Positions 1-13,143 of a stretch of 64,000 nt of DNA are shown here, one piece after another (the stretch's first letter is position 1; every line of letters begins with the position of its first letter). The stretch lies in contig CM051456.1 of NCBI GenBank assembly GCA_028274465.1, positions 10,009,745 to 10,073,744 of the forward strand. The letters are read 5' to 3'. The position numbers were made by a program, and so were the translations under genes. Source of the DNA: Plantago ovata (lineage: Eukaryota; Streptophyta; Magnoliopsida; Lamiales; Plantaginaceae). The notes under the pieces are model-generated. The model was not told the origin of the DNA. It searched no databases and saw only the letters and a program-made list of their open reading frames with translations.

Positions 1-472
1 TTCTTTGGAAAATATATTCGTTTCTAATATTTCACGTCTTTTCCAAAAGTTCCAGATTTTCCCAAAACATGGTTAAGATACAGAAGGGAGAACAAAAAAT
101 CCCCACCCTTTAACTAATACCCCCCCCCCCCTTGTTTTCTATATTATGAAGCCTCACGGAACCAAATATCTATGAAAGTGGTCAATTTCTTTAATGATCA
201 ACAAGTTGATTCAGGCCACCAAATGTTCCGGTCAATTAGGTTTTCGTCGCAACTAGTTTGAATGGTTACTGAATACTTTCTAAAATATATTATCAAAACT
301 TACTGATCATGCTTCAACCGCTTGAACTAGTTCCTACTGAACTATTATAAAATAAATCTCACAATAAATGAAGAACATGGTGTACATGGACAATGAGAAG
401 GAGTGAACATATAAGAACATGTGAGATTCAAACTGGAAAAAATTTAGAAATCAGTAAAGAAGGCAATGAAAC
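1..472. other. Probable intron of the capping enzyme gene
   Basis: The next expected exon (start of the guanylyltransferase domain) is not found in either frame of the minus strand here. The stretch contains a C tract at 120-132 and no other recognisable feature. It most likely belongs to the intron that follows the exon 522-473. Confidence 0.5.
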
Positions 473-3400
473 CTATTTAATGAAACGGGGTGTGAGCCAG
501 GAAATTGTGGAGCTCCTCTACCCTGCAGATAAAGAAAATAATATATCATACTCAGAAAGGAATCAGTATGACTCTGCATGCATGCAGTAAATTACACACA
601 CAAAATAAGAGAATTCATATTAGAAATCAGGAAACAACCACTGCAGGTAACTTTAATGATTGGTAGCAGAACTGCCGAAACAGGTTTTCCTGATCGTAAG
701 GGATTTTATCTCCCAATATGTCATCATTTGTCAGGACCAACTGCACCTCGTGATTCTCCTGAAATATTGCAACAGAAAGTGTGAGAACTACTATGAAAAT
801 GACACTCAATGCAATGAAAAGAAATCAACTCGAATGGAACCACAAAGTCAAACATCACCTATTAGCTTGACGCCGCAGAGGAGTTATAGTCAAGAATTCT
901 ATCAATTAGGAAGGACTAATGATAACTGCAAGAAAGAAAACAAAAACAGCATACCTCTACAGCAGCTACAGGCTCCCCATCATCGTCATCATCATCTGGC
1001 ATCGCCTCTCCATTCAAATCAAGTTCTGAAGATTTTTTCCACTCAGGGGTTGAAGGGCAGACAACCATATCAGGTTTCTTCTCATGATAGAAATTGTATA
1101 AGGCATCAATGTAGTCAGGTTTGTAAATCCCTGGGGGGCGTGCATCAGCAAATATTTTAATTGCCTACACGAAATAAAGGTCAACCTTTTCACCTGTTGA
1201 TGTTGTACTTCAAAGACACATGATTATTGACAGTTTGCTGACCTGAGTAACAGATATAGGGAGAGTGCGCATGAGATAGTGTGCAATCATGTATCCTGTG
1301 CGATTATGCCCATGTGTGCAGTGGACAAGGATATGTTTTTTTGGTTTCTGGTTCCGGGCAACATAATGTGTCACCTGACATATAAGACAGAAAAACAATG
1401 TAAAACATTCAAATCTTTGTATGCAGAGAAGTAGTAGAACACTAAATGTTACTTGCAGAAAAAAATACTGGATATGTGATAATGAAGAGACTTTTTGAGG
1501 CACTTGTTTTCTAATGAGTAATGTATAATATATTATCCTAACTTAAAGCACCCAGGTGGCTATGACTGCCAAAATGGGTAGTTACAAATAGTTTTTGCAT
1601 AATTATAAACAAATATTATCTTTGAATTTTTTAGTCAGGAACAATTTTGTGATGCATAAGAAAACAAAATGATGATAATTACATGCAGGAACCGGCGTAT
1701 CCCGACTACTAGTCCTCATCTAGCTAATTTTATTGGTAAAAGACGAATTCGCATGAACCTGAATAGATACCTCGTAAACAAATTTGTTGACATCCTCATT
1801 CTCTGGCACTGCATCACGGCCCTTGCAAGCAATCTGAATCAAAATGCAAAATGATTAGAGTTGCAGAATAAAAAGAAGAAGAAGAGAGCAAAGAAAGAGA
1901 AGATTATAATCATTACAGGAGGTAGAGGGTCTCAGTGACCTACCTTGACATGCTTAATACCTTCTTTTTTCCATTCATTCACACTGTAGTATCTACTGGA
2001 ATTTGTAAGATCAATCACCACACCGAGCTGTGAAAGTCATTTATTAGCCATGGTAAACATCTCTGGACTCTAAAAGGTGGAATTAATAGCAACTTATCAG
2101 ACGCTAGTCAGTGTTGAACAGAGGGGCACCAACAGATTACACAAACGTGGAATTAAAGCCTCTAGCCAAGCCATTACATAGCCTAGCAGCAAAGTAGAAA
2201 CTGCCATATGCCAGTTTTTAACCGTCATCATCACCCTCCCAGGCTAGAGCCCCAAAGCAGACCCAAACTTTATCTCATACTATCATTTTGGCAGAGATGA
2301 AAAAACGTTTTGGATTGCACTCAATTCAAAAGTTATATCTACCATCTCACCATGACTTTGAATAGGCAGAGATGACAAAATATGCATTAACAGGCAAACA
2401 GACAACCCAAAAACTTATGATGTTGCAAATAAAATAGAAATGTTCTCATAACTTCTTAGAGATTTCAAACAGTTATCATCAATGTAAAAGTCTCTGGAAA
2501 CTAAAACAGGTTCAAGATGTCAGCTTCAGCAACATTACGGCTATTCGTTCAAGACCTTGAAGCCTGCATGGGCTTCCAAGGAAATAATATTTATGTGGTA
2601 TTATCTACAGAGGCGTTGAGATTCAAAAGCAAGAGACAATGACACCTCAATTTTGGGAAGATTCTTAGGTAGACCAGGTTTATTGAGGCTGTAAATGTTT
2701 CACTCACTTGTCAATTGAATTATTTTTGGGTTAATGCAATTAGCAAGTGAATGGAATATTTACAGCCACGCGGTCTACAATTCAGTGGTAGACCTAGCCT
2801 ACCTAAGAATTTTCCGAATTCTGTATATTGCATATGCAAGAAACATAACATCCACAGGGCAAGTAATATGGAGTCCAGAAAATTCAAAATTGTACCCACT
2901 GTAACCATAGACATAAAAAATGTAGTCATATTGTATTTCAGTAACACACACACACATAGAGACTATCATATCGATAGTTCCTGTACTGACCTTTCTGCCT
3001 AAAACTCTCTGTTGGTGGATCACCTGCCTAGACGAGTATCTTTTGCCCGGAAGAACACTGTCATTGAAAGATTCACCTAATGGAACTTTTGAAGGGATCA
3101 AAAAGCCAGCAATTTCCTGTCCTGCATTTGGACAATCCAACCAGCCTGCCACATGAGAAGAAAAATATAAGTTACACAACAAGAAAAAGAGGGGGCATGA
3201 TATGTCCAGATGATAAAAACCTGTCAAAATGAGCTGCCTGAAGAACACAATATTTACATACAGATCAAAGAGTCTCTTATCAGTTTCCTCGGGGAAAATC
3301 ACCAATAGCATAAGGGTGGGTGGAACACTAGTTGTCAAATCCCTAGCAAGAATTTATTGCCTAGTGTCACTAGTTGCCATGGGTTTTACTAAAGTTGCTT

Positions 3401-6400
3401 TATCTGAAAAAAATGTGTTGCATGCTTTTACAAATTAGCATCAATCATATCGGAAGCCAGAAAAGTTAAACCCTTAACAAAACAAACAGTTAAAAACAAA
3501 AAACATGCATACGCGGCCATTAAACAGAACACAAACCCCTCCCCCCCCCCCCACACACAGACACAGACCACCAGTGATGGAATATTATACAACTATGATG
3601 GTGGAGATGATAGAGATTGAACTTGACCAGTTAGCCTCGACTATGAGAACCTAGAATGTTGAGCTTCAACTGTCAAGCAAGTTATGTTATGACGAGATTA
3701 GTTCACCGTTTGTGTTTGCATTTCTATATTAGAAACTACGAGTTTATTTTCACTCTGATAACCAGGAAGATATTATCATCATACATGTATTTAGTTATTT
3801 ATGGATTATAATTTGCTCAAATAGCTGATGTATGGTGATCCGTTCTGATCTTGTACATGCTTGCTGCTATAGTTCCAAACATCAGCCGCTATTGATACAA
3901 AGCATAGAAATGTGAATTCACACTTTTACATCCCTGTTGCTATACTTCCGAATAACGTAAGCATTGCTACATAGCATAGAAATGTTGATTGACACTTTAC
4001 TTTAAAATAAACAGACAACCCGACAAACAAAACTTGCATGTGTGTATGGTTCGGTACGGGTACGGGGACACTGGTTTTCAACATTTTATGGTATGAGTTG
4101 GGATAGTGATATAAAGCAAATTATTTTCTAATAATTACTTTTATGAATATAGTACTATTATGATATGACTTTTACAACATAATATAACTATAAGCCTCCT
4201 TAAAGCATATTACAATGTATTGACAACATTCATGCAGTCAGAAGTGCAGGGATAGGCAAACAAAACTAGAGGTCGAAGGCATAGAGATTGTAGAGACTAG
4301 AGATTTACATGTCATGGTATTCTGAGTATTTTATTTTTATATTTAGTTTACTTCTATTAAAGTCATATTCAGAATTCTAGGTTACTATAAAATTTGTTCC
4401 AAAATTTTAAATAATAACGAAGATGTCGTCACAAAATTTATACTTGCTCCATCGCATTCGATTCTATCTTATGGATCAGTTCTTTAGAAGGTTTGTATCA
4501 TGTTGTGTCAACAGCTTTAACGGTAGGACCAGGACCACAATAAAGTTTTTAAAAAATGAGAATAAATAAAGTTTTAAAAAGGTATACGTATAGAAATAGA
4601 ATCCAATGGGACAGAGATTATATTCTTAATCTATAGTTGGGCACGGTATCTCCTTTCCTTTAATTTTATTCTCGTACACGCACATGGAATACCCGATACA
4701 TATTTTAGCAGCGTGCATGTGATCAATACTGCATGCTTTGAAAGTTTGAAGTGTCTGTGAATTCTAGCTGACAGTTTTTTTAACCACAACAAGAGTCAGT
4801 TTATTCTCACTGTAAAGAACCAATGAAGTCATTATCATCATGCATATGTTAGTTATATATGGATTATATGTTTTATAATTTGATGAAATAGCTCAAAGTA
4901 TAATATTACTACGTTTCGATCTTTTACATACTTGTCGATATACTAGCAGCCCCCACAGCTACATGCCAAGCAACGTTGATTCACTTTTATTCTAAATAAT
5001 ATGAAAGAATAGGATCGCCCAGAAAAAGTTGCTTAACCACAACATGTCCACTAAAAAGAACGGATTACATTTATACAATATCAACTAGTAACTATTTGTG
5101 AATTGTGACCCCGGACAAAACTGGAGATGCATGGATCACGTATATATAAAGATCATTTAAAAAGCTTAGTTGGAAAACACAGAACTTATTTACATTAACC
5201 CGAAACAGTCTGGATATATGCTTTAGTCTCCGCCTTATTTACCTGGAGGTAGTTTACTGGTAGTTCTCTGTCTTTTAAACTGATGCCCATCGTCATGTTG
5301 AGGTGGCTGATACCTATATGCTTGTCTGTCATCGGGTCTATGTCTTCTCATCTGTTGAATCCTCTCTTCACGCTCCTGATGAATGATAATTGAGAAAGCC
5401 ATAGAAAGTAAGAAAGCATACTTGAACCCCATTAACTGAAGTGACAAAGAGTTTTCTGAAGATTATGCAGGTGGACAAAGGCACACTCAGAAGTCAGAAC
5501 TAATCTTGAGGGAGTTGGCAGATAGGAAAGTAAGATTGAGCAAAGAGTAACATGCAAGCACCACCAAAATTGCATAATACTTCAAAGAGAAATATATAAA
5601 CCTGCACCATACCATCAGTATCATGGTAGATTTCATAATGCATAACTTTAACTTGTGGGTCGGGCCAATTAGCATCATTACTCAAGATCAATTTGCTCAT
5701 GCAATTCACTTACCATGTGACCATGTCATTTACTAATATTACATATGAATATTAGGTATATACCGTATATCATACTCCCTCCGTCCCACAAAACTTAACC
5801 TACTTCCCTTTTTTGGCTGTCACACAAAACTTTACCTACCACCAAAAGAGCAAGCTACCCCACACATTAAAAACATTGCGTTATACAACAATACAATGTT
5901 TCCATTACACTTCACTTTAACAATACATTTCAATTTAAAAAATAACACACTCCACTAACTTTCTAATATTAAATGTTCCTCCTTAAACTGTGTGCTAAAC
6001 CTAGTGAGTCAATTTTCCCAGACGGGGGTAGTAGAAATTTTAACCTTACCTTTGTTAAAGTACTCTTTTACTATTTAATGGAGAGAAACAACACATGGAG
6101 GCAATCTTGGTCATCCTTGAATTATCCAAGAATGTCAACCGGGATACAATAACTTTACACAGCCAAAGTGGATTATTCAATTAGTAATGAAAACATAGCA
6201 CATGTTATACAAGAACTATCAAGGCTCTGATCTCCTAAACCAAGACTTTTAGCACTCTACTCTATAGAAAATCTTAAAACACTGAAACCTGCATATATCT
6301 GAAACATCACATAAAACAAGCAGAATACTTGAATATTACACATTAAGATAGATAAATACCCGGCGAAGAATCTGAACCCCACTCTCCCCATGTTCTACAT

Positions 6401-6503
6401 CTTCATTGTATTCAACATGTTCCTCTGGCACACTATCTTCTTCTGACTGCATCTCAGGAAACACTTCATCCTCTTCTGGTTCGGGGGAGGCATTCAAGTC
6501 CAT
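473..6503 (-). CDS. mRNA-capping enzyme (RNA 5'-triphosphatase / guanylyltransferase), 5' part, runs off left edge
   Basis: Nuclear enzyme that removes the gamma phosphate of nascent mRNA and then adds the GMP cap. Nine coding exons can be joined in phase: 6503-6360 (ATG at 6503), 5375-5243, 3145-2991, 2027-1944, 1833-1771, 1374-1243, 1164-955, 758-642 and 522-473, about 362 residues. The N-terminus is acidic (MDLNASPEPEEDE), then a basic ERIQQMRR segment. The triphosphatase domain starts near GWLDCPNAGQ and contains IPSKVPLGESFND and the cysteine-phosphatase loop HCTHGHNRTG, whose Cys is the expected nucleophile. The segment PPGIYKPDYIDALY follows, then the start of the guanylyltransferase linker (QFPGSHPVSLNR). 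The KxDG nucleotidyltransferase core is not in the window; positions 1-472 look intronic. No frameshift or stop is seen. The donor at 641 (GCA|gtggtt) is the weakest boundary. Family assignment is firm. Confidence 0.92.
2653..2815. repeat. Imperfect inverted repeat (hairpin MITE) in a capping-enzyme intron
   Basis: The left arm 2653-2711 (ggaagattcttaggtag...) pairs with the right arm 2741-2815 when reverse-complemented (ggaaaattcttaggtag...), with a loop of about 30 bases. Both arms share the block ggctgtaaat and end near CACTTG. The size and position inside an intron fit a small foldback MITE; a microRNA-like precursor is an alternative with no further support. Confidence 0.55.
3690..4990. 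repeat. Diverged direct duplication inside the large capping-enzyme intron
   Basis: The segment about 3690-3960 and the segment about 4740-4990 share the same order of words: gtttattctcactct/gtttattctcactgt, attatcatcat, tagttatatatggattat, then a run ending in gct..tac..gc. They differ by many substitutions and small indels, so this is an old local duplication in the intron 3146-5242. No coding potential is seen in this stretch. Confidence 0.45.
5772..6033. mobile_element. Stowaway-like MITE in a capping-enzyme intron
   Basis: Starts TA-CTCCCTCCGTCCCACAAAA and ends TTTTCCCAGACGGGGGTAG-TA, so the termini are imperfect inverted repeats flanked by TA. The length of about 260 bases, AT-rich interior and absence of an ORF fit a Tc1/mariner-type MITE. 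It lies wholly within the intron 5376-6359. Confidence 0.65.
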
Positions 6504-8135
6504 CCTGAAAGTCATTCAAATCCAATTAGAAGCATTTGATGCACCACTTGAAACCATATATTGGTATACTAGCAGCCAAATTATAAAGTAACTTCATGCC
6601 TGACACAACAAAAAATATTATAAGACTTCCAAGGCAGTGCAACTAGTCGGATGAATGTCATGGATCAAATTATTATGTTCGTCTCCACCAATCTATTCTT
6701 CTCTCCAGATAAATGATTTAGAAGACAACACAGTATTATATGGAGCGCTTCTAAAATTCATAATCATCAAGAATTGATCACTTTGCAGAAACAAGATTGT
6801 GACAATTAACAAAAGATGTGCAATGTCATAGGTTGTAAAGAAATACTACAAAGAGATAGAATGGGGCTGACAGACATCCACGTTCTAACAGGTACAGAAG
6901 CACCCATAGAAGATAACATGCAAAAAGACCATCAGAGAAGGTTTGGCTAGCCTCCACATGCAGTTACAAACAAGTCAAATGCTCTAAATTTTCTTAGTAT
7001 AACAGGAATTACAAATGGCAGGGAAGAAAATTTGGCTAGGAGTTGTACATAAAGGCTATGATACTGTACAATTATTTACTGAACCTTAAAAAGCACATGG
7101 AAAGGACTGGCTACTTGTACTCAAACCCACCAAGATATATTTGGTTCATGTATGGCACCAAATCTATTAGGATAACAAGTTTGTATAGTAAGAGTTTCCT
7201 GTTCCCAGCCATCAGGTCATTTTCTGATCACGAATATCATGTCTAATGATAGGTTAGCTACTTCAAATTTGTGGCAGTTAAGCTACTTTAGCATCAGTCT
7301 CAATGTTGGTTCACATCAATCTCAATAGTTGATGGCTTGACTAGCATATTTATTAGGCATGCATAATGATTTTCATGTCTAATGAATCATATAAGCAAGA
7401 TTGTCGAAGCTTGCAGAAGCATGTGGTTGATGATTTCTGATCCAGGTTTTGGTAACAGAATATCACAGGAACAATGAGTATATCAACCATCGCCGCACAA
7501 CAATTTTCATTGGGACCTATAATCCAAGCATTACGAAAAAGCACTTTGGACAGGATAAATTAGCTATAGAAATTTTCAAATCACCTTCAAACAGCTCTAA
7601 GACACTGCTGTACTGATTTAAAGTGCAACAATAACTAAAAGTCTAAACTTTCCTGCTACGTAATCCTTACAGAACCTTACAGAACCTTTCCAAAATTTTA
7701 CAAGTCTGGAATCACGGCGAATTAACAGACAATTCCCTAAAAAAACTGAAGCAGGTGGCTCTCATTTAGGAAGCTCCCATAAGGTTTTATCAATTTTGAA
7801 CTATTGAAACCATCAAAGCAATATAGTGCCTCCGCAGCACAGGCTCACTATCAATTATCACCCAAAATATCTCCATAAGTCAGTCAGTAACACCATTTCC
7901 TTCAAAGACAGACCAAGTCATCTACCTCACTCTCTCTGTTAACAATGCCTCCTCCCCAGCATACATACTGAATGTCCAGTAACCCCTAAGCTTCTAAAGC
8001 TTAAATGCTTAGCAAACAAAACCGTACAAACAAATACTCTATTAAGCAACAATTAACATAACAAACCTAATGCCAAACACACCGACCAAGTAAATCACAA
8101 ACAAGGATCCAGAATCACACAATTCCACTTCCTAC

Positions 8136-8400
8136 CTTAAGGAAAAAACGAGTGGCAAAAACCTCAAGCAGCAATCCCCTCAGTAACAAGCTTCAAACCG
8201 CGCTCGGGCTCCGCCAACAAATTGAATTAAATATGCGGGGAAATTCGTTTCTTCGGGCAAAGTAATTAATTAAAACCCTAGAAATTGGAGCAAATGGCGT
8301 CGAAGGCTGAGCTTGAAAAACCCTAGCTCGCTCGCTGTAGATGATCGCAGGAATTATTTTTTTTTTTTTCAATCCATGTGAGAGAGAGAAGAGGAGATGG
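8136..8400 (-). other. 5' UTR exon and promoter-proximal DNA of the capping enzyme gene
   Basis: A donor site (AAG|gtaggaag, at 8135 on the minus strand) ends a non-coding leader exon that lies upstream of the ATG exon, whose acceptor is at 6505. The leader has pyrimidine tracts and two ctagggttt-type motifs common in leaders of housekeeping plant genes. The transcription start is not defined; 8340-8460 is a purine-rich (GA) stretch that would be upstream or at the start site. Confidence 0.5.
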
Positions 8401-9030
8401 GAGAAAGAAAAGAAGAAAAGAGAAAACTAAAATTGCAAATGAAAAGAGAGAAAAAGAGGAATCCAATTATTAAATGTCAAGTGAAAAAATCGCAGAACCG
8501 TTGATGGATGCAGTACAACACATTTGGGTTTGGTTGGTTCATCGGGTTGTTAATATGGGCTGGACTGACTAGGGGTGGGTGAGATCGAATCAAACTGGAC
8601 ACCACGTAATTAGCCACTTCATTATTTTTGTGTTCGTAACGAGCAGCTCGAGAATCGGCACACATAGTTCTGGTTTGGAGGATTACAGATGATTTATAAT
8701 TTCTAATTCGTGAATTAACATTTTATCAAACCCCCTTTGTCCGGATTCTGTCTGAGTTATTCTTTCGTTTTGTTTTGTTTGTTTTAATGGATCAGGCTAT
8801 TGACAATTGAAATGAAACAAATTAATAAATAATTGAACGAATTGAAATAAATTGCGTTTTGAAATTTAGAATATATCTTTTAAAAAATCAAGATTTTCTT
8901 AATCCATAGAAAAATCTAGTTTCTAGATAAAATAATGATTGGCCCATCAAATCGATCAGTAAACTGGTGAGTTGGGTTTGCATATAAATACACAAAAAAA
9001 CACCGAAAAATTCTAAAATTCATAAACAAG

Positions 9031-9291
9031 TACTTCCTCTGGAAACTTTAAAGGTTTACACTTTATTTTTGTTGACTTTTCGATGTCCGGTTTGACCTAA
9101 AATAAATAATAACTCGTTAAGAAAAAAATAATTTTAAAAATTATATTATAAAAGTATACTTCTTATATTTGTATAATATAACTTCTAAAAATAATTTTTT
9201 CGTAATCAATTATGATTAATTTGAGGTCAAACCGAACATAAAAAAGTCAACAAAAACAAAGTGTAAACCTTTAAAGTTTCCGAAGGAAGTA
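9031..9291. mobile_element. Stowaway-like MITE with long terminal inverted repeats
   Basis: The left end TACTTCCTCTGGAAACTTTA is the near-perfect complement of the right end, which closes with CCGAAGGAAGTA. The match continues for about 50 bases through a block containing gttgacttttcgatgtccgg, with TA at each border. No ORF. A diverged relative is at 12066. Confidence 0.8.
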
Positions 9292-10106
9292 GTAAACATG
9301 TTGTGTGTGTTTCTCTATACGATTCTCTCTCTATAAATTAGATCTACAAACCGATCGGCATGAGATCTCTGCCTCGGGGCCACTCCATCCGTCACTATCA
9401 TATTCAGATTTGTAGATATGCGACGAAGATGATGTTTCAGATGGTGGAGGTGTATATGAAGAAAAAAGGTGAATAACTCGTCCAGGACGTCTTCTATGGT
9501 GGAAGATTAAGGAGTTGAACAACTTGTTGTAGATGAGTAAGATTTCGATTACAATTGTTGTAGATGAGTAAGATTTCGATTACAATTTGTCGTTCCCATC
9601 TTAATTTGTTTTCATTCATTCATTGGATTAAATAATACATTACATCCTCAATTACTTTTACTTGAGCATCAACTTTCCCTTCGACTCAGCTTCCTCGGGC
9701 TCTTCCAAATTCATTATATTTTATTTTGTTAGATTGGTGGTCAGTTGGTTGTACTGAACGTAATAACTCTAATGTACACTTGAAACTGATGATTTTTCAC
9801 AAAATAGTATATTTTAAAAACTAATTTTGTCTTTTATTTTAAACTAGACTTTAATTAGTTGTTTCTAAAAGTGTACGTGAGTGTTCTAACATATATATTT
9901 GTTAATTGTTATGCGCACACTATCAATCAACTTCATAATCATGTTGGTTTCAAATACAAGCGAGCCAGTTTTAAGTGTGTATATTTGAGTTTTGACATAT
10001 GTGGTTGTAGTGTTTTATAATCAATCAAAATCATGTTGTCTAGTGGTTTTATGTAAAACTTATAAAGTTTTTAAGTTTGTACGTTGAAGTAGTAATTTTA
10101 ATATGG

Positions 10107-10232
10107 CTAGTGATATAGCCAGAGATAAAATTATTAATGCCAGAGCAATTTACCTTTTATAAACACTAATCATTCCTAAACGTGCACAAATTACTCTGTC
10201 ATTAGTAATTTTAGCTCGGACTATATCACTAG
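10107..10232. mobile_element. Short foldback MITE
   Basis: The arm 10107-10145 (ctagtgatatagccagag...) and the arm 10194-10232 are reverse complements with few mismatches, leaving a loop of about 48 bases. The ends both read CTAGTGATATAG. It has no coding capacity. Confidence 0.55.
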
Positions 10233-10880
10233 ATTTTAATATACTCCTATTGTATCTCATTATCATTCAAAAGTATATTGCCCGGTGGTTCTAGTAGAAG
10301 CAAGAGGCTTTTAAGTGTGTATGTGGGATTTTAGCATACACGGAGTAGTTCGTTAATGTTTTTACTTTTTAGTAGGTTCCTGAATGTTTTAATAAGTATC
10401 AAGTACTATGATTATTTTTAATTTCTATATCATGTTTTTGCAGTGCATTTTACAGTAGTGAATTATTTCTAGATGTTTTTAGTATGTTCATGGAAATTTT
10501 AATGAGCTATGTGATTGTTCTTAACTTTTATGTTGTCATGTTTCTTCATTGTTTTTTAGCAAATGGTTCCAAAATGTTGCTAGTCAGTTCCTGGACGTTT
10601 TAATGAGTTTTGAGATTATTTTAACCTCTATATATTTTTAAACTCGAAAAGTGAATTTTATATGTAATTATTAATTCAAGAGGGTCCTTTTTGGGAATGA
10701 GTGCTTAAAGAGGGTACTAAAATGAAATGAGATTAACTTTATATAATAAAATTAAATTATACAATTGTACTTCATTCATTTTTATAATATAATTTTTATC
10801 AATTTTTTAGTACTTAAAAATTGATTAAAATTTTAGTTTGGGAACTAACTATTGAAATTGAAATGAAGGAAGTATAATAT

Positions 10881-11512
10881 ATGCTCCCTCCGGTTTTAAT
10901 TAACTATGTTCTAGTAAAGCTCAAATATTAGGAAGGCTATTAAGATACTATTATAATTAAAACACATTAATTTGGAATAATATAAAAAAAAAATAGTTTC
11001 ACACAGTCAAGCCTCTTAAAGATACTACTGTTATGAAAAATAGTTGTAACATCCAGAATTTTGGAGGATTAAAGGGGTTGAGAAAGCTACTCATGTCAAC
11101 AAGATACTTTTCTTTTTGGAAATCCATTGAGAAATACTTAAGAGTTAAGCGTCTTGTTCTAGAGCAATTCTAGGATAGATGACCTATTGAGAAGTTCTCG
11201 GTGCACACACGAGTGAGGATAAAATGCGCGGATTAAAATACGTGTTGGTCTGTGAGCCAACATATCACATTAAAGAGCAGTGCAGTAATAACCGCACCGA
11301 CCCAAAGGGTTGGGACCTCGATCGCTTAGTGGTCCGGACGTGTTACAGTGGTGATTGTGGAGTCCAATAAAATGAAATCATTAATTAATGGAGTAAGATA
11401 GGGCAATTATTACTTCAAGCCTAACACAAAATGTATTGTATAAAGAAAAAATTTGCAGGACGACGTTAATGCATCTATCTTTCCAAAAAAAAAAAGAACC
11501 GGAGAGAGTAGT
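10881..11512. mobile_element. Probable MITE interrupted by a Cassandra LTR
   Basis: The left end atgctccctccggttttaat and the right end aaccggagagagtagtat are roughly complementary. The excess length is explained by the Cassandra-like LTR nested at 11045-11347. The terminal match is short and imperfect, so the host element is tentative. Confidence 0.35.
11045..11347 (+). mobile_element. Solo LTR of a Cassandra-type TRIM (5S rRNA-like LTR)
   Basis: Begins TGTAACATCC and ends GGACGTGTTACA (TG...CA). Inside, 11138-11210 reads like the 3' half of plant 5S rRNA: AGAGTTAAGCGT, then TCTAGGATAGATGACC, then GAGAAGTTCTCG. 5S-like LTRs are the defining trait of Cassandra TRIMs, which use RNA polymerase III promoter boxes. 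Only one LTR is present, with no primer-binding site or second copy nearby, so it is a solo LTR left by recombination. The flanks ATAGT and GTGGT could be a decayed 5-base target duplication. Confidence 0.8.
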
Positions 11513-11532
11513 ATATATTGGATCATACTTCA

Positions 11533-11778
11533 TACTTCCACAGTCCAGAATCAAACTTTTCCATTTGATTTTGTTTACTTTATTTAACCCATGTTTAATT
11601 CCGAACTAATACTAAATCGTACGCGAAAAAAAATTGAACTTATATTATGTAAATATAATATTTCCACTTTCATAATGGAAGTTCAAAATATTTTTTCCCA
11701 TGCGATTTAGGATTAATCCGAAGTCTAAGAAAAGTTAACGAAACTAAATGAAAACTTTAATTGTGGACGGAGTAAGTA
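11533..11778. mobile_element. Stowaway-like MITE
   Basis: The left end TACTTCCACAGTCCAGAATC is complementary, with mismatches, to the right end that closes with ATTGTGGACGGAGTAAGTA. The subterminal blocks (aaacttttccatttgattt and its complement near 11740) also pair. About 245 bases, no ORF. Confidence 0.65.
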
Positions 11779-12065
11779 TAAAACATTAAGGCCTTGCATT
11801 GTTTAAGTAATTCCAAGGGAAAATAAAGAAATTGAGGAAAATCAAATCCCTTCGGAAAATGTTAGAGTAAAATCTATATTTTCCTTATTTTCTACCGTTT
11901 GGCATCTCATTCTTATTTTCTTGGAAAATAAATTGGTAGTTATTTTTTTTTTTATCTTTCATCTTTTAAAATTGGTATGGTAACTATATATTTGAGTCTA
12001 CTCACTCAGCCAAGACAAACAATTATTATCATTAAAATAAAATATTAATTTTCGTCTATAAAATT

Positions 12066-12330
12066 TACTTCCTCCGGAAACTTTAGAGTTTTCCATTTTA
12101 TTTTTGTTTACTTTCTTTATATACAATTTGACCTCAAATTAATCATAATTGATTAGGAAAAAATTATCTTTAAAAGTTATATTATACAAATATAAGAAGT
12201 ATACTGTCATAATATAATTTTTAAAATTATTTTTTCGCAACGAGTTATTGTAAATTTGAGGTCAAATCGGACATCGAAAAGTCAACAAAAATAAAGTGCG
12301 ATAATATAAAGTTTCCGGAGTCAATAGTAA
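12066..12330. mobile_element. Stowaway-like MITE, relative of the 9031 copy
   Basis: Starts TACTTCCTCCGGAAACTTTA and carries the same internal words as the element at 9031 (ttgacctcaaattaatc, gtcaacaaaaataaagtg). The right end (gtttccggagtcaatagta) is more decayed, indicating an older copy of the same family. Confidence 0.65.
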
Positions 12331-12407
12331 GTTTCTACTACACTATACACTAATTCAAAAACTACACTATACACTAACTCAAAAATTACACTATACACTA
12401 ACTCAAG
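12330..12407. repeat. Three copies of a 24-base tandem repeat
   Basis: The unit actacactatacactaact-caaaa is repeated about three times with one or two changes per copy. It directly follows the MITE that ends near 12330. Confidence 0.7.
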
Positions 12408-12934
12408 AATCTGAGAACATAATATTTTTTCTCAAATTAGTAATTGATAATATGAAATTAGTAATCGATAATGTTCATATATAACTAAGGGTTAATAAAA
12501 AAACTATCAGAACAAACGGAGATGTATGTGTATATAATGTTGGTGGAGATTTAATTCATTAATTAAGAAATTAATTTTGGAGGGAAGACGAAATTCTAAA
12601 ATTTTTCATCAAAGTCTCTAATAAATCTTAGATAGGGAGATGAAAATTTTGTGAAGAAAATTTTGTTGTATGCAGGACATAGAAATGGACGTGAAGATTT
12701 TGATCGAGATGGAATATGAAGATAAATATTGAAGATTTTGTGGATTCTGTTTTGATTTTATTTTCCTCATTTTCCCAAGTTTTCCACAATAATTAATTTT
12801 CCATATTAAATTTACCTTAAAACAAACATCAACTAAGGACAACTCTCTTTATTTTATTTTCTTTTCCCTTGGAATTACTCAAACCATGCAAGACCTAAAG
12901 GAAAAATTACATATAGATGTAAAAAACAAGAAAA

Positions 12935-13130
12935 CATAACAACTAAGGACAACTCTCTAACAATATATCAACTAAGTCTCACTCTCTAACATCATTACAT
13001 ATTAATCCATTCTATTTTTCTAAGTATATCAACTTCTCTTTAACATCATCACATATTAGCCCATTCTATTTTTCTAACAACCTATCAAATAAATCCAACC
13101 CTCTAACATTATTCTATATTAGTCAATTAT
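12935..13130. repeat. Degenerate direct repeats of about 80 bases
   Basis: The words ctctctaacatcatcacatatta and ccattctatttttctaa recur at about 12985-13022, 13037-13077 and 13098-13135. Copies are diverged. No coding signal. Confidence 0.4.
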
Positions 13131-13143
13131 ATTTTTATGATGA

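Noticed and set aside
660..1160. Plus-strand open frame of 166 residues
   Set aside because: It overlaps two verified exons of the capping enzyme on the other strand and spans their intron; no family signature.
2799..3338. Minus-strand 179-residue open frame taken as a whole gene
   Set aside because: Only the part 2991-3145 is an exon of the capping enzyme; the rest is read-through into introns.
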